This document shows, piece after piece, positions 33,617 to 41,905 of a stretch of DNA of 64,000 nucleotides. Both the position numbers and the translations under genes were made by a program. The notes beneath the pieces were generated by a model. That model searched no databases and was not told the DNA's origin. It saw only the letters and a list, made by a program, of their open reading frames with translations. Source of the stretch: Halonotius sp046719765 (GTDB lineage Archaea > Halobacteriota > Halobacteria > Halobacteriales > Haloferacaceae). Positions within the stretch are counted from its first letter, which is position 1; each line of letters begins with the position of its first letter. The DNA is taken from NCBI RefSeq assembly GCF_046719765.1, contig NZ_JABEBY010000004.1, forward strand, positions 121,938-185,937, given 5' to 3'.

Positions 33617-34605
33617 GTGCTGACTCCGATTCGGTTGTGGGGCGGCTTCTCAAACGGGTTATCGGCGGTGACGACGCCGACTCAGCTGTCAGACAGCGGC
33701 ATGCCGCGCTCAAACGCACGCGGCTGCTGCGCCGGCTCTCGCAGTTTGGCCTGCTCGTTGTCATCGGGATTCTGTTGGTCGGCTCGCTCGTGATGGTTGG
33801 CTTCTGGCGTGAGGAGTGGATCCAGTACTGGCCGGAGTTCACCGACGCGCTCACGCAGTATTTCCCGCCGGAACTCTACTTCGGCTTTCTGCCTGCCGTC
33901 GATGTCGGTCGGTACTACCAGTTTTGGGTCGAAGCCGGGCTGCTCGGGGAGGCCGGTATCACGCTGGCGATCGCGCTTGCGGGGACGATCCTGGGCGCGC
34001 CGCTGGCCCTGCTGTTCGGGATTCTCGGCAACGAGCGTGTCACGCCGTTCCCGATCAACTTCCTCTTCCGCGGCGTTATGAGCATCATTCGCTCGATCCC
34101 GTCGCTCGTCTGGGCCCTGATCTACGTGCCGTTAGGCGGCATTTCACCCGTGACCGCGACGCTGGCCATCGGCACCGACACCATCGGCGAGTTGGGACGG
34201 CTGCTCACCGACGAACTCGAAGAGATCGACGACGGCCCGATTGAGGGGATCAGCAGCACCGGGGCCGACAAACCACAGGTCATCACCTTCGGGATGATCA
34301 CTCAGATCGTGCGGCCGTTCATCGCGTGGTCGATGTTTATCCTCGAAAATAACGTCCGGTCGGCGGTCGGCCTCGGCATCATCGGTGCCGGTGGGCTCGG
34401 TGTCACGCTGTCGATCGAGCAGCAAACGTTCAAATTTACGAATATGATGGCGACGATCCTGTTTATCGTCCTGTTGGTGCTCTCTGTCGAGATGATCAGC
34501 CAGCGAACGCGCTCGTATCTCCGCGGCAACGACGACGATGAAGGGTTGAGCCTCTACGATCGCATCGTCGGATTGCCGGAGCGGCTGTCGAACTCGCTTT
34601 TCTAA
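33613..34605 (+). CDS. phnE: PhnE phosphonate ABC transporter permease, second copy
   Basis: 330 residues, about six spans. EELEEIDDGPIEGISSTGADKPQVITFGMITQIV forms the EAA loop and GLGIIGAGGLGVTLSIEQQTFKFTNMMA follows, both parallel to the first copy. It forms the pore of the second phosphonate importer. The spacing of the hydrophobic segments and the N-terminal cytoplasmic region (RHAALKRTRLLRRLSQFGLL) match the first copy. No acyltransferase follows here. Confidence 0.93.
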   Translation: MSADSDSVVGRLLKRVIGGDDADSAVRQRHAALKRTRLLRRLSQFGLLVVIGILLVGSLVMVGFWREEWIQYWPEFTDALTQYFPPELYFGFLPAVDVGRYYQFWVEAGLLGEAGITLAIALAGTILGAPLALLFGILGNERVTPFPINFLFRGVMSIIRSIPSLVWALIYVPLGGISPVTATLAIGTDTIGELGRLLTDELEEIDDGPIEGISSTGADKPQVITFGMITQIVRPFIAWSMFILENNVRSAVGLGIIGAGGLGVTLSIEQQTFKFTNMMATILFIVLLVLSVEMISQRTRSYLRGNDDDEGLSLYDRIVGLPERLSNSLF

Positions 34606-34689
34606 CTCGGTGATCTCTCTCCTTTCTGGATCAGCCGACGTTCTCACCGGTGGTACAGTGTTGTCGTCGGAGTCGAAGGAAATATCGAG

Positions 34690-34709
34690 AGCCTAGGCCG
34701 GAATTTGAA
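34690..34709 (+). repeat. Duplicated 3' end of tRNA-Thr (attachment-site-like)
   Basis: agcctaggccggaatttgaa is found here and again at 34794-34813, where it is the 3' end of tRNA-Thr. The copies are 104 bases apart. Such 20-base repeats of a tRNA 3' end are what tyrosine-integrase elements leave at att sites. Confidence 0.65.
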
Positions 34710-34754
34710 CCAGAGGAAGACTCGCGTCGCTCGTCTTCCAGGGATTCAAATTCC
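34700..34754. repeat. Large imperfect hairpin next to tRNA-Thr
   Basis: Left arm 34700-34721 and right arm 34733-34754 complement each other at 18 of 22 positions, with an 11-base loop at 34722-34732. The outer ten pairs are the T-loop sequence (ggaatttgaa), so an inverted copy of the tRNA T-arm was involved in making it. Confidence 0.7.
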
Positions 34755-34794
34755 ACGTGTAGCTTTCGCTCCTCACGTTCGTTCGTCGCAGAAA

Positions 34795-34865
34795 GCCTAG
34801 GCCGGAATTTGAATCCGGGGTCTCGTCCTTACCAAGGACGCGCTTTACCGCTAAGCTACCCAGGC
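34795..34865 (-). tRNA. tRNA-Thr (anticodon GGT)
   Basis: Read on the minus strand from 34865: acceptor GCCTGGG pairs with CCTAGGC at the end (one G-U), D-arm GCTTAGCGGTAAAGC, anticodon stem with loop TTGGTAA giving GGT, and T-arm CCGGATTCAAATTCCGG. The length is 71 bases without CCA, which is normal for archaea. GGT decodes Thr ACC and ACU codons. No intron is visible. Confidence 0.93.
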
Positions 34866-34938
34866 ACGCATTCGCTCGTAGTCCGGGTTTGTCTTTAGGC
34901 GTTTCGATTCGGCGGCCCCGCACGGTGGTTTTTCGCGG

Positions 34939-35601
34939 TCAGCGATCGCCGACCGATGACGCGACCGGATCATCGCCACCCGCCCCAACCTCGGTCAGTC
35001 GCTGGCGAACCGAGTCGGTGAGGACGGTCGCCGCCGGCGGGAGCGTCTCGTAGCTTCGGGCGGCGTCAGCCGCAAACTCGACAAGCGCCTCCGAGGGCTC
35101 ACCCCCGACAGCGGTGACGCCGGCCCGAACCGCCAACACGAAGATGTCGGCTTCGAGATTCCGGTCGTGTGTGTCGGTGTCGGCCCCCGGCTCCCGGCGG
35201 TGGGTCTGATCGCGGCCGAAAGAACGAACGGTTTCGACAGCCGCATCCGAGACCTCGGTTTGAGCCAACAGATAGAATCCCCGCGAGACGAGGATGTCGG
35301 CCGCAAGGATCTCCAGATCGGCGTCGATCTCGCTGTCGGCACCAGTCGCCCACGGCTCGTCGTCTGCCAGCGATCGTGTCAGGCGAAGCCCCTCGTAGAT
35401 GAGCTGGACGCCAACACCTCGGTCGATAACAGCCTCCGTCGCAAGCGATGGCTGCCGGCCGCGCGCGCTCTCAATGACCAACACGCCGGGTGCCATCGAC
35501 GCCTCCGCGAGCCGATCGAGGAGGATGGCCCGGAGCCGTGGTGGCTCGATATCCTCGACGGTCTCCCGAGCCGCAGTTCGCGCTCGCACGGCAGCATCCA
35601 T
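34939..35601 (-). CDS. Conserved haloarchaeal protein (DUF7114-type), helical
   Basis: 220 residues, mostly helices: RARTAARETVEDIEPPRLRAILLDRLAEASMAPGVLVIESARG, QLIYEGLRLTRSLADDEPW, and AADILVSRGFYLLAQTEVSDAAVETVRSFGRDQTHRRE. The pattern with DEPW and RGFYLL resembles isoprenoid-synthase-like helix folds and matches a haloarchaeal family I remember as DUF7114. No aspartate-rich DDxxD motif is visible, so prenyl transfer is unlikely. It lies next to the tRNA gene and points away from it. Confidence 0.65.
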   Translation of the reverse strand: MDAAVRARTAARETVEDIEPPRLRAILLDRLAEASMAPGVLVIESARGRQPSLATEAVIDRGVGVQLIYEGLRLTRSLADDEPWATGADSEIDADLEILAADILVSRGFYLLAQTEVSDAAVETVRSFGRDQTHRREPGADTDTHDRNLEADIFVLAVRAGVTAVGGEPSEALVEFAADAARSYETLPPAATVLTDSVRQRLTEVGAGGDDPVASSVGDR

Positions 35602-35851
35602 TACACATCGGTAGGCAAGCGAGTGGCAAAGACCTTTGGAACCTCCTCCCCCTGCGGTGATGTGCCGGAGGCTCCCAGTGGTTGTGGCTGCTCATCGTCG
35701 TCTGCGGTGCTCCGAGACCGACAGCCAAGCGTCTGACAGAGCGCCATCACGAACGCTGTCGCGCCGAATTATCCGGTGATAACGCGACAAAAATACAGTA
35801 TATTTTTAACATAGTGTCACAATAAGTGTTTTTAGAGCTACTCTCTTGTCT

Positions 35852-37108
35852 ATGTCACGTGACCAACACTCGGAGGATGAAACGCCGACGGTCGACACCG
35901 ACGCCCTCGGTGCGTGGGTCGCCGAAACAGCGGCGAAAAAAGATGTCTCCGAGCGAGAGCTCCTCGATGAGATCCTTTCGTCGTACTGGGTGCTCGAAGA
36001 GCTCTCCGAGGTGGTGGTCAACAGCGAGACCGATCCCGACGGCGGTGATCGCCGGGGGCCTCGTCGTGATTCCTACACGGAGCCACCAAGGGGGGCTGCG
36101 GCCGATCGGGATCGGTACCCGCCCAACACAGGGGAGCAGCCGGCAGCTGACGAGGATCCGGCGACTGACGACACAGCGTCGGGCGAGGACAACCCTCCCA
36201 CGGATAACGACCCCGCGGCTGAATCGCCGTCAGCAGCCGAGCCAGCGTCGACCCCGGCGGAGGGAGAGCTCTCCGGGATCGAACAGGAGCTCGAAAAGCT
36301 TCGAACCGTTATCAATGGGTTGGCAGCCGAGGAGTCGCTGCCGACACCGGATGAGGCGGCCACCGGCTCCGACACGCCTGCGGATACCGCCCCAACGGTC
36401 GACCCCGACGAGGCGGCCGCCGAGCTTGCGGCGTCTCTCGCCTCGAACCCGGAACGAGGCCCGCATAGTCTGGGAGCCATCGCCGAGTTAGACGACGAAC
36501 TCGTCGAGATCAGAGAGCGGCTCTCGGAGCTTGAGGCCGATCTTTCCGATCAGATCGCCGAAGAATCCGACGCCCGCGAGGAGCTTGAATCGTGGATCGA
36601 AACCGAGTTCGACAACGTCGAAGATGTGCTCCAACATCTGTTGTCGACAACCGACAATCTCGAATACCGGCTCGGCTCGGCGATCGACTCCCAGCGTGAG
36701 CAGCTCGAACCGCTACAGGCCGCCCATGCCGACCGCAAACAGCTACAGGAGCTCAAAAACGAGGCGATCGAGAAGGGTGTCTCAACGGCTGACTGTAGCA
36801 ACTGTGGGGAGACGATTGATCTGCGCCTGTTGCCGGCACCACACTGTCCGAGCTGTGGCCAGGAGTTCACCGGTGTCACCGACAGCAGTTGGTGGCCGTT
36901 CGACAGTGCAACACTCCGGACGACGACAGCGCGGCGATCACAGACGGATCACTCCTGGGAGGCCACAGACCACGGGTCACAGCCGACACCTAGCAGATCA
37001 AACCAGAACAATGAATCTCCCTCGGCATCACACACCGACCAGCCAAATCCGACAGCCGACGCCGAGCCCCGTCCAGACGAGAACGGATTTGATCAGTTCG
37101 ATGCGTAG
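35852..37108 (+). CDS. Coiled-coil protein with N-terminal ribbon-helix-helix-like segment and zinc ribbon
   Basis: 418 residues from ATG 35852. Residues about 15-60 (LGAWVAETAAKKDVSERELLDEILSSYWVLEELSEVV) could form a small helical or ribbon-helix-helix domain. An Asp-, Ala- and Pro-rich linker follows, then a coiled coil (about residues 205-310, with repeated heptads ELVEIRERLSELEADLSDQIAEE). Near residue 315 a zinc ribbon (CSNCGETID ... CPSCGQEF) follows, then a Ser/Thr- and Asn-rich tail. The next gene is 61 bases away and RecA-like, so the pair is probably a unit. The function is not known to me. Confidence 0.7.
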   Translation: MSRDQHSEDETPTVDTDALGAWVAETAAKKDVSERELLDEILSSYWVLEELSEVVVNSETDPDGGDRRGPRRDSYTEPPRGAAADRDRYPPNTGEQPAADEDPATDDTASGEDNPPTDNDPAAESPSAAEPASTPAEGELSGIEQELEKLRTVINGLAAEESLPTPDEAATGSDTPADTAPTVDPDEAAAELAASLASNPERGPHSLGAIAELDDELVEIRERLSELEADLSDQIAEESDAREELESWIETEFDNVEDVLQHLLSTTDNLEYRLGSAIDSQREQLEPLQAAHADRKQLQELKNEAIEKGVSTADCSNCGETIDLRLLPAPHCPSCGQEFTGVTDSSWWPFDSATLRTTTARRSQTDHSWEATDHGSQPTPSRSNQNNESPSASHTDQPNPTADAEPRPDENGFDQFDA

Positions 37109-37169
37109 TTGTGCTGTCACCGTCCTGCTGGTCGGTGATCTCCGAGGCGACGAACAAGCAGCGTAATCG

Positions 37170-38045
37170 ATGTCCACTCACAGCCCACCACCCGTTGTCG
37201 AGTCTGCGGCCGACGACGACCACCAGGTGTCGCAGTCGGCCCAACAGCCGTCGCAGTCGGCTCAACAGCCGGTGTCGGCCGACGCAGCACCGGTACAGAC
37301 AGCCAACCGGCTGTGGGATGATTTTGACGCCGATAGCGACACCGATAGCTCGGAGCCCGAAACGACTGACGCCGCAGCCGCCGAGGCGTCGACGTCGACC
37401 GACTCTCCCGAGCCCGATCGGGCGTTCGGCGATGTGTTGGATACGCTGTCGTCGTTTGGGCAGTCGACCTCGCCGACACAGGTGCTCGTGTTGAGCCCGA
37501 TCTCGGGTGGGGCGACAAACGATATCTTCAGCCAGATCTGTACCGCCGAGGGGACGGCCACCCAAAACGTGGTGTTTGTGACCGCGACACGGTCGACCAA
37601 CGACCGGCTGCCGATGACCCGGAAATTCGCCGAGTGGGTCGACGGCGAGTCGACGCTGATCGAGGTCGGCCAGCCGCACAGCGACACCGGATCGACCCGC
37701 GATACCAACACCCTTGGCCGGAAGACTGACACCCACAAAGAGATCCCGAACCCACAGAATCTCGCCAAGCTTGGGGTCGTCATCAGCCACGGGATCAGCC
37801 AGATCGACAACGGGTATCCGACCGTGTTGGGGTTCCACACGCTGTCGTCGATGGTGCAGCATCTCGGCACCGAGCGTGTCGTGCCGTTCCTCTATACGCT
37901 CTGTTCACAGCTCAACGAGTCCGGCGTGATGGGCTATTGCCATCTTGATCCGACCCGGCATTCCGATGATGATGTTGCGACAATTAAATCGATCTTTGAT
38001 GTGGCGGTGCGGATTCAGCCCGACGGTAGTGTTGATATTGAGTGA
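37170..38045 (+). CDS. RecA/RAD55-superfamily-like protein with degenerate Walker A (DUF7504-type)
   Basis: 291 residues. About 95 residues of Ser/Ala/Asp-rich linker precede a domain beginning VLVLSPISGGATNDIFSQI, which sits where RAD55/KaiC-type ATPases have GxxxxGKT but lacks the lysine. VFVTATRSTNDRLPM, LGVVISHGISQIDNGYPTVLGFHTLSSMVQHL and FLYTLCSQLNESGVMGYCHLDP follow the RecA-like strand order. ATP binding is doubtful. From memory it corresponds to the haloarchaeal family DUF7504. It probably works with the preceding coiled-coil protein. Confidence 0.65.
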   Translation: MSTHSPPPVVESAADDDHQVSQSAQQPSQSAQQPVSADAAPVQTANRLWDDFDADSDTDSSEPETTDAAAAEASTSTDSPEPDRAFGDVLDTLSSFGQSTSPTQVLVLSPISGGATNDIFSQICTAEGTATQNVVFVTATRSTNDRLPMTRKFAEWVDGESTLIEVGQPHSDTGSTRDTNTLGRKTDTHKEIPNPQNLAKLGVVISHGISQIDNGYPTVLGFHTLSSMVQHLGTERVVPFLYTLCSQLNESGVMGYCHLDPTRHSDDDVATIKSIFDVAVRIQPDGSVDIE

Positions 38046-38422
38046 TGGCTCGCAGGCGTCTGTAGGTGCTACAATCTGAGAACTCGTCGGTAGCACCACA
38101 AGCCGGGTAGGACATCTCGTATTATTGGAGACGACCACCGTACGTTCTAGACCGGAGTCGAGTTTCTCGTAGTGATTATCTCGAATAGTTTCATTTGCAG
38201 CATGGAAAAGTGCTGGTACAGCCGTTCTCTTCACAGATACAGATCAGCACACCGGTAAAGACTCAAACGAATCATTATAAACAGGTGCGGCGATGAGCGT
38301 TCTAAAGGCGGAATCCAAGTGATCGCTTGCAGACCGATACACGATAGTCGAGAAGACGGCGACAGTTCGACGGACAGCACCGCCGCTATGCGGATGAAAA
38401 AATCTGAAAAGTAGTGAGCCGA
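38046..38422. other. Intergenic stretch with no clear gene
   Basis: 377 bases with lower GC than the surroundings. An open minus-strand frame overlaps the end of the preceding gene (about 37905-38234), but its residues are not acidic and I recognise nothing. A TATA-like cattataaac occurs near 38273. No tRNA or repeat is seen. Confidence 0.45.
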
Positions 38423-39262
38423 TTACGTGCTGTTGACTTCGCCGAAGGAAACCTGCGTTAGCAGCTCAACTGCGGTGAATGCGCCTTCGTCGAAGTCGTA
38501 GTTGCCTGCGGGAGCGCCAGCATTGTCCGCAATGTCCGACTGGATGTCAGATGTGTAGTTGATGCTGAAGTCAACTTTTGCTGAGGTTCCAGCAGTGACG
38601 GTTGCTTCGTTCGGAGTAGATGCCTCATCGCCTGACGAGGCAGGTGAATCCGGATCGGGGGAGATCTGTTGGCCACCAATTGAGAACTGGAATAGCTTGG
38701 CCACGTCACCTCTGTCCAAATTGCCATCGCCACGGGTATTACCTCCAGTAGTATCATCCACCGAGCTGCCGTAGGTGTATTCGACGGAGATGGTTTTGTC
38801 TGAGCCACCGTTATTAACGATTTCAAGCGGTGAAGTGCCACCGTTGCTGGTATCGTACGGATCGTTGGTGCCATCTTGATCGTCGATGACCTCATTTGGG
38901 GTTGCCACGGCGATCCGCAGGTTGCTATCTTGTGCGCCGTTAACGGTCAGTTGTGGTGAATCAACGTCTCTGAGGCCGGATCCCTGAGTGGTATTAAGCC
39001 GACCCTCTTCATTGGGGTTGGCGTCGCTTCCAACAAAATCAACCGTCGTGTTGACGTAGTTGTCGCTGGTGGAGTTCAGGATCTCGCCATTATCTGCTGT
39101 GTCGATATCACTGTTTCGCTGTAGGTTGAGATCGTTCTCGGCGATGACCTGGAAGCTTGCTCCAGCGTCGGCTGTTCCACTGATCGATGCACCTGTCACT
39201 GAAGCGGCCCCACTAAGTGTGGCTGCCGTCCCCAGCCCGAGGATGAAGTTTCGTCGATTCAT
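38423..39262 (-). CDS. Secreted SipW-type/DUF1102-like protein, copy 1
   Basis: 279 residues from ATG 39262. The N-terminus (MNRRNFILGLGTAATLSGAASVTGA) is a twin-arginine-like leader with a hydrophobic core, like SipW-dependent and DUF1102 leaders. The mature part is Asn-, Asp-, Ser- and Thr-rich, strand-forming, and includes EIVNNGGSDKTISVEYTYG, also echoed in the second secreted protein. The body lacks lipobox and transmembrane segments. Like AbpA/TasA-type fibre proteins it could form a surface or matrix fibre, but this is inference. It is divergent from the signal peptidase gene. Confidence 0.72.
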   Translation of the reverse strand: MNRRNFILGLGTAATLSGAASVTGASISGTADAGASFQVIAENDLNLQRNSDIDTADNGEILNSTSDNYVNTTVDFVGSDANPNEEGRLNTTQGSGLRDVDSPQLTVNGAQDSNLRIAVATPNEVIDDQDGTNDPYDTSNGGTSPLEIVNNGGSDKTISVEYTYGSSVDDTTGGNTRGDGNLDRGDVAKLFQFSIGGQQISPDPDSPASSGDEASTPNEATVTAGTSAKVDFSINYTSDIQSDIADNAGAPAGNYDFDEGAFTAVELLTQVSFGEVNST

Positions 39263-39589
39263 TGTACCGAACGATAGTGAAAATGATACCACATCCTAAT
39301 AATAATTGTGGAATAGCACAACAGAACAATTACCACGTATGCAACAGCAAAACTACTGAAAGCGATAGAGATCCTTCGATTATTTACCAGTTAATGACGC
39401 TCAGTTTTGTGCTATGAATGAAAACGTGTATATGAACCAGTACACCACCAACCGAACACTGATAGCCCGATTTCAGCCAACTGGTGAGCCGGAAGGTACA
39501 TTTGGATCAGGTGATTAGATGTACTTCCTTCCTGACTATCATCACAGTCGATCCGCTCAGAAAAATCCGAGAATACAAACCACAGTATC
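39263..39589. promoter_or_regulatory. AT-rich divergent promoter space
   Basis: 327 bases between two divergent secretion-related genes, notably AT-rich (aataataattgtgg near 39299, ttatttaccagtta near 39379). It likely carries promoters for both directions. No convincing gene is seen. GC here and across 38-41.9 kb looks lower than in the flanks. Confidence 0.45.
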
Positions 39590-40702
39590 ATGAATGCCAG
39601 ATCAGCCGCGGGGACAGTAGTGACCGGTCTGCTCGTTGTCGCCGTAGGGCTGATACTCCTGACGCAGATATTTGGCTTTCCCTCACCGATCAGTTTCGTA
39701 GCGACCGACAGTATGGAACCACAGCTAGAGCCTGGAAATGGCTTCATCGGAGTACCGAAACCGGTGGCCGGTGAGATAGAGACAGGGGACGTAATCACGT
39801 TTGAGGCACAGGAGGTCGGCGGCGGCGGACTAACGACTCATCGGGTTGTTGAGGAGACTGACGAGGGGTATATTACAAAAGGGGATGCCAATCCGTTCAG
39901 GGACACGGCAGCCGGTGAGCCACCGGTAAAAGCGAGTCAGATACAACTTGTCGTCGTTCAGTTCAACGGAGAGATTGTCACGATACCCTATGTCGGCCAG
40001 TTACAGAGCGCGGCTCAAAGTGCTATTTCAGCAGTAATCAACGCGCTTGGACTCAGTTCCGTTTCTTCATCCAATCCCGGTGTCATCATTGCTGTTCTTG
40101 GCTTCCTACTCGTTGTCGTAGGCGGAGGATACGAGATACTCACCCCCGAAAACGAACGTATGATGAGTCGCTCAGCGCGACGGAGTGAGGTGATTGATAG
40201 CCGACTCCTCCTCATTGGGCTGTTACTTGTTCTCTCTCTTCCGTTGTTGTCGGTTTCTGCGATCCCAAGTAGTACCGATGAGCTCACAATCATCAGTTCA
40301 ACAGCACCAGATCCTGATGATCCATCGATAATCGAAGCCGGGAACTACAGCGAGGCGAATGTCACCATCGAAAACGGCCAACCTGTGCCGATGGTAATTA
40401 TTGTTGAGCCAGCGAGTGAGGGTGTTAAAGTGTACGATAAGGTGTTGTCAGCCGCCAGCGGCGAGACAGTGAAATCGAAATTCCGTGTGTACGCCCCCGA
40501 AGAAACCGGGCCGTTTGTCCGCAGTCGTTCTACCAGTTATTACATCCAATCGCTTCCGACATCAGTTATCGCGTTCCTCCACCGAATCCATCCACTACTT
40601 GCGCTCGGAGCGACAATCGGAGTGGTGCTAGCACCGGTGGCAATCGGGTTCCTACTCGTCGTCGGCAATCGACAGATCCCGCTCCGGGATGTCAGTCGGT
40701 AG
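39590..40702 (+). CDS. ER-type signal peptidase I with an extracellular C-terminal domain
   Basis: 370 residues. N-terminal anchor (TGLLVVAVGLILLTQIFGF), catalytic Ser41 in ATDSMEP, His84 in TTHRVVEE in place of bacterial Lys, and Asp99 in TKGDANPFRD: the Ser-His-Asp signature of archaeal/ER S26B peptidases such as SipW. After a membrane helix near residue 170 and a basic hinge (MMSRSARRSEVIDSR) comes another helix, then an outer domain (about 230-320) beginning DELTIISSTAPDPDDPS with a beta-rich pattern, and a final helix. The length is about twice that of a plain archaeal peptidase. Flanked by two likely substrates. Confidence 0.88.
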   Translation: MNARSAAGTVVTGLLVVAVGLILLTQIFGFPSPISFVATDSMEPQLEPGNGFIGVPKPVAGEIETGDVITFEAQEVGGGGLTTHRVVEETDEGYITKGDANPFRDTAAGEPPVKASQIQLVVVQFNGEIVTIPYVGQLQSAAQSAISAVINALGLSSVSSSNPGVIIAVLGFLLVVVGGGYEILTPENERMMSRSARRSEVIDSRLLLIGLLLVLSLPLLSVSAIPSSTDELTIISSTAPDPDDPSIIEAGNYSEANVTIENGQPVPMVIIVEPASEGVKVYDKVLSAASGETVKSKFRVYAPEETGPFVRSRSTSYYIQSLPTSVIAFLHRIHPLLALGATIGVVLAPVAIGFLLVVGNRQIPLRDVSR

Positions 40703-40742
40703 CAGGGAAACGGGCTACGACATGTATACTGTACGTACGCAA

Positions 40743-41576
40743 TCAGCTGTAGGTGTTGTTTTCAACCGTGATCGCATCGAGCAAATCAATCGTCGTGATT
40801 GAGTCTCCGAAGCTCGCGGTCGTATCGATAGCGCCCCTGATGTTCTCCTTCGGGTTCAGCGTGGCCGACCCCAACACAGTGTTCACCGTCAGCTCCGTCA
40901 GATCGATCTTCAGGTTGATCTGGAACGAATCGCCGGGCTCTACGATCTTCGATTCGGTCGGCGTATCTTCACCTCTCCTCGGATCCGGTGATAGCCGCAG
41001 GTCGGTGCCGTTGGCCGGGTCAAACGATTGGAATCGATACACATGCTGTACGTCGTGTTGGGAAAGCTCGTCCGAGAAACTCCCTCCGACAATTACGTCC
41101 TCGCCGTACTGCCCGTTCGGATCGTAGGCCTCGTTGTCCCGGTCGTATCTGATGGCAACGTTCTTGTCGTCACCGCCGTTGTTCTCGACGCGCAGAATAT
41201 CTTCGAATAGAAACGTATCAGTGTTGTTCTCGATTGAGAGTGCAACCGTTATTTCTAGCTCGTCGTTCACCGTGGTGTCTCGCGGGGAGACTGTTGCTAC
41301 TGGAGCGTCATCACGGGAGATATCATCGAGTGGGTCACTCCCACTCTGAAAAAACGAGTCGTTGGAGGGGTAAGAGACGTACTGATCCTCGTAGGAGCTT
41401 CTGACCGTTCCGTCGTCGTTGAATGCAGCCCCTGCCTTGACCTCGAGGTTTTCGTCGACAATGGCGTTTATATTCGATGACGCATCTGCTGTCTCGGTGA
41501 TTGCCGCAGTCGTCGCAACCGCGCCGCTCCCGGAAGCGAGCGCACCGATGCCGGTGAGCAGTGTTCGACGTTTCAT
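40743..41576 (-). CDS. Secreted SipW-type/DUF1102-like protein, copy 2
   Basis: 277 residues. The leader MKRRTLLTGIGALASGSGAVATTAAITETADA has RR plus a hydrophobic core as in copy 1. Shared phrases in the mature part are VENNGGDDKNVAIRYD and a C-terminal IDLTELTVNTVLGSATLNPKENIRGAIDTTASFG. Rich in D, N and S. Converges with the signal peptidase gene. It is a plausible second subunit or an anchor for a TasA-like fibre, with the peptidase as its processing enzyme; unproven. Confidence 0.72.
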   Translation of the reverse strand: MKRRTLLTGIGALASGSGAVATTAAITETADASSNINAIVDENLEVKAGAAFNDDGTVRSSYEDQYVSYPSNDSFFQSGSDPLDDISRDDAPVATVSPRDTTVNDELEITVALSIENNTDTFLFEDILRVENNGGDDKNVAIRYDRDNEAYDPNGQYGEDVIVGGSFSDELSQHDVQHVYRFQSFDPANGTDLRLSPDPRRGEDTPTESKIVEPGDSFQINLKIDLTELTVNTVLGSATLNPKENIRGAIDTTASFGDSITTIDLLDAITVENNTYS

Positions 41577-41905
41577 TGTGGATCACAACCGCTTGCAAAC
41601 ACGGGATTTGAGACAGACACGAGATCCTGTTCCAGTCAACCGGTGGCTGCCGATTGGTGTCGGTGAAATGTGGTGCTATTAATAAGTTGTTTCGCCTGTC
41701 ACGTTTATGCATTGCTATATTCACGCATTGGGCGACAGCCGGGAAGATATTGTCAACATCGATCGACGAAAGAGATGATAGCATGAACTAACGATCCTCA
41801 CTGATCAAACCAACACACTATCATCGGAATCAAGCTGTGCCGTCAGTGGCAAAGCTTAGAATACCATGCGAGTGAGCAGGAGTTAATTGTACAGTAACAC
41901 TCGCG
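41577..41905. other. AT-richer intergenic stretch after the secreted-protein locus
   Basis: 329 bases without a supported gene. It contains the upstream region of the copy 2 gene (minus strand) and then the 3' flank of serS. An AT-rich part (gtgctattaataagttg near 41673) lies 95-115 bases upstream of the copy 2 start. I see no tRNA, IS end or repeat. Confidence 0.4.

Noticed and set aside
37905..38234. 109-codon minus-strand frame after the RecA-like gene
   Set aside because: Overlaps the end of a supported gene, is not acidic and matches no family I know; may be a fragment, but evidence is too weak.
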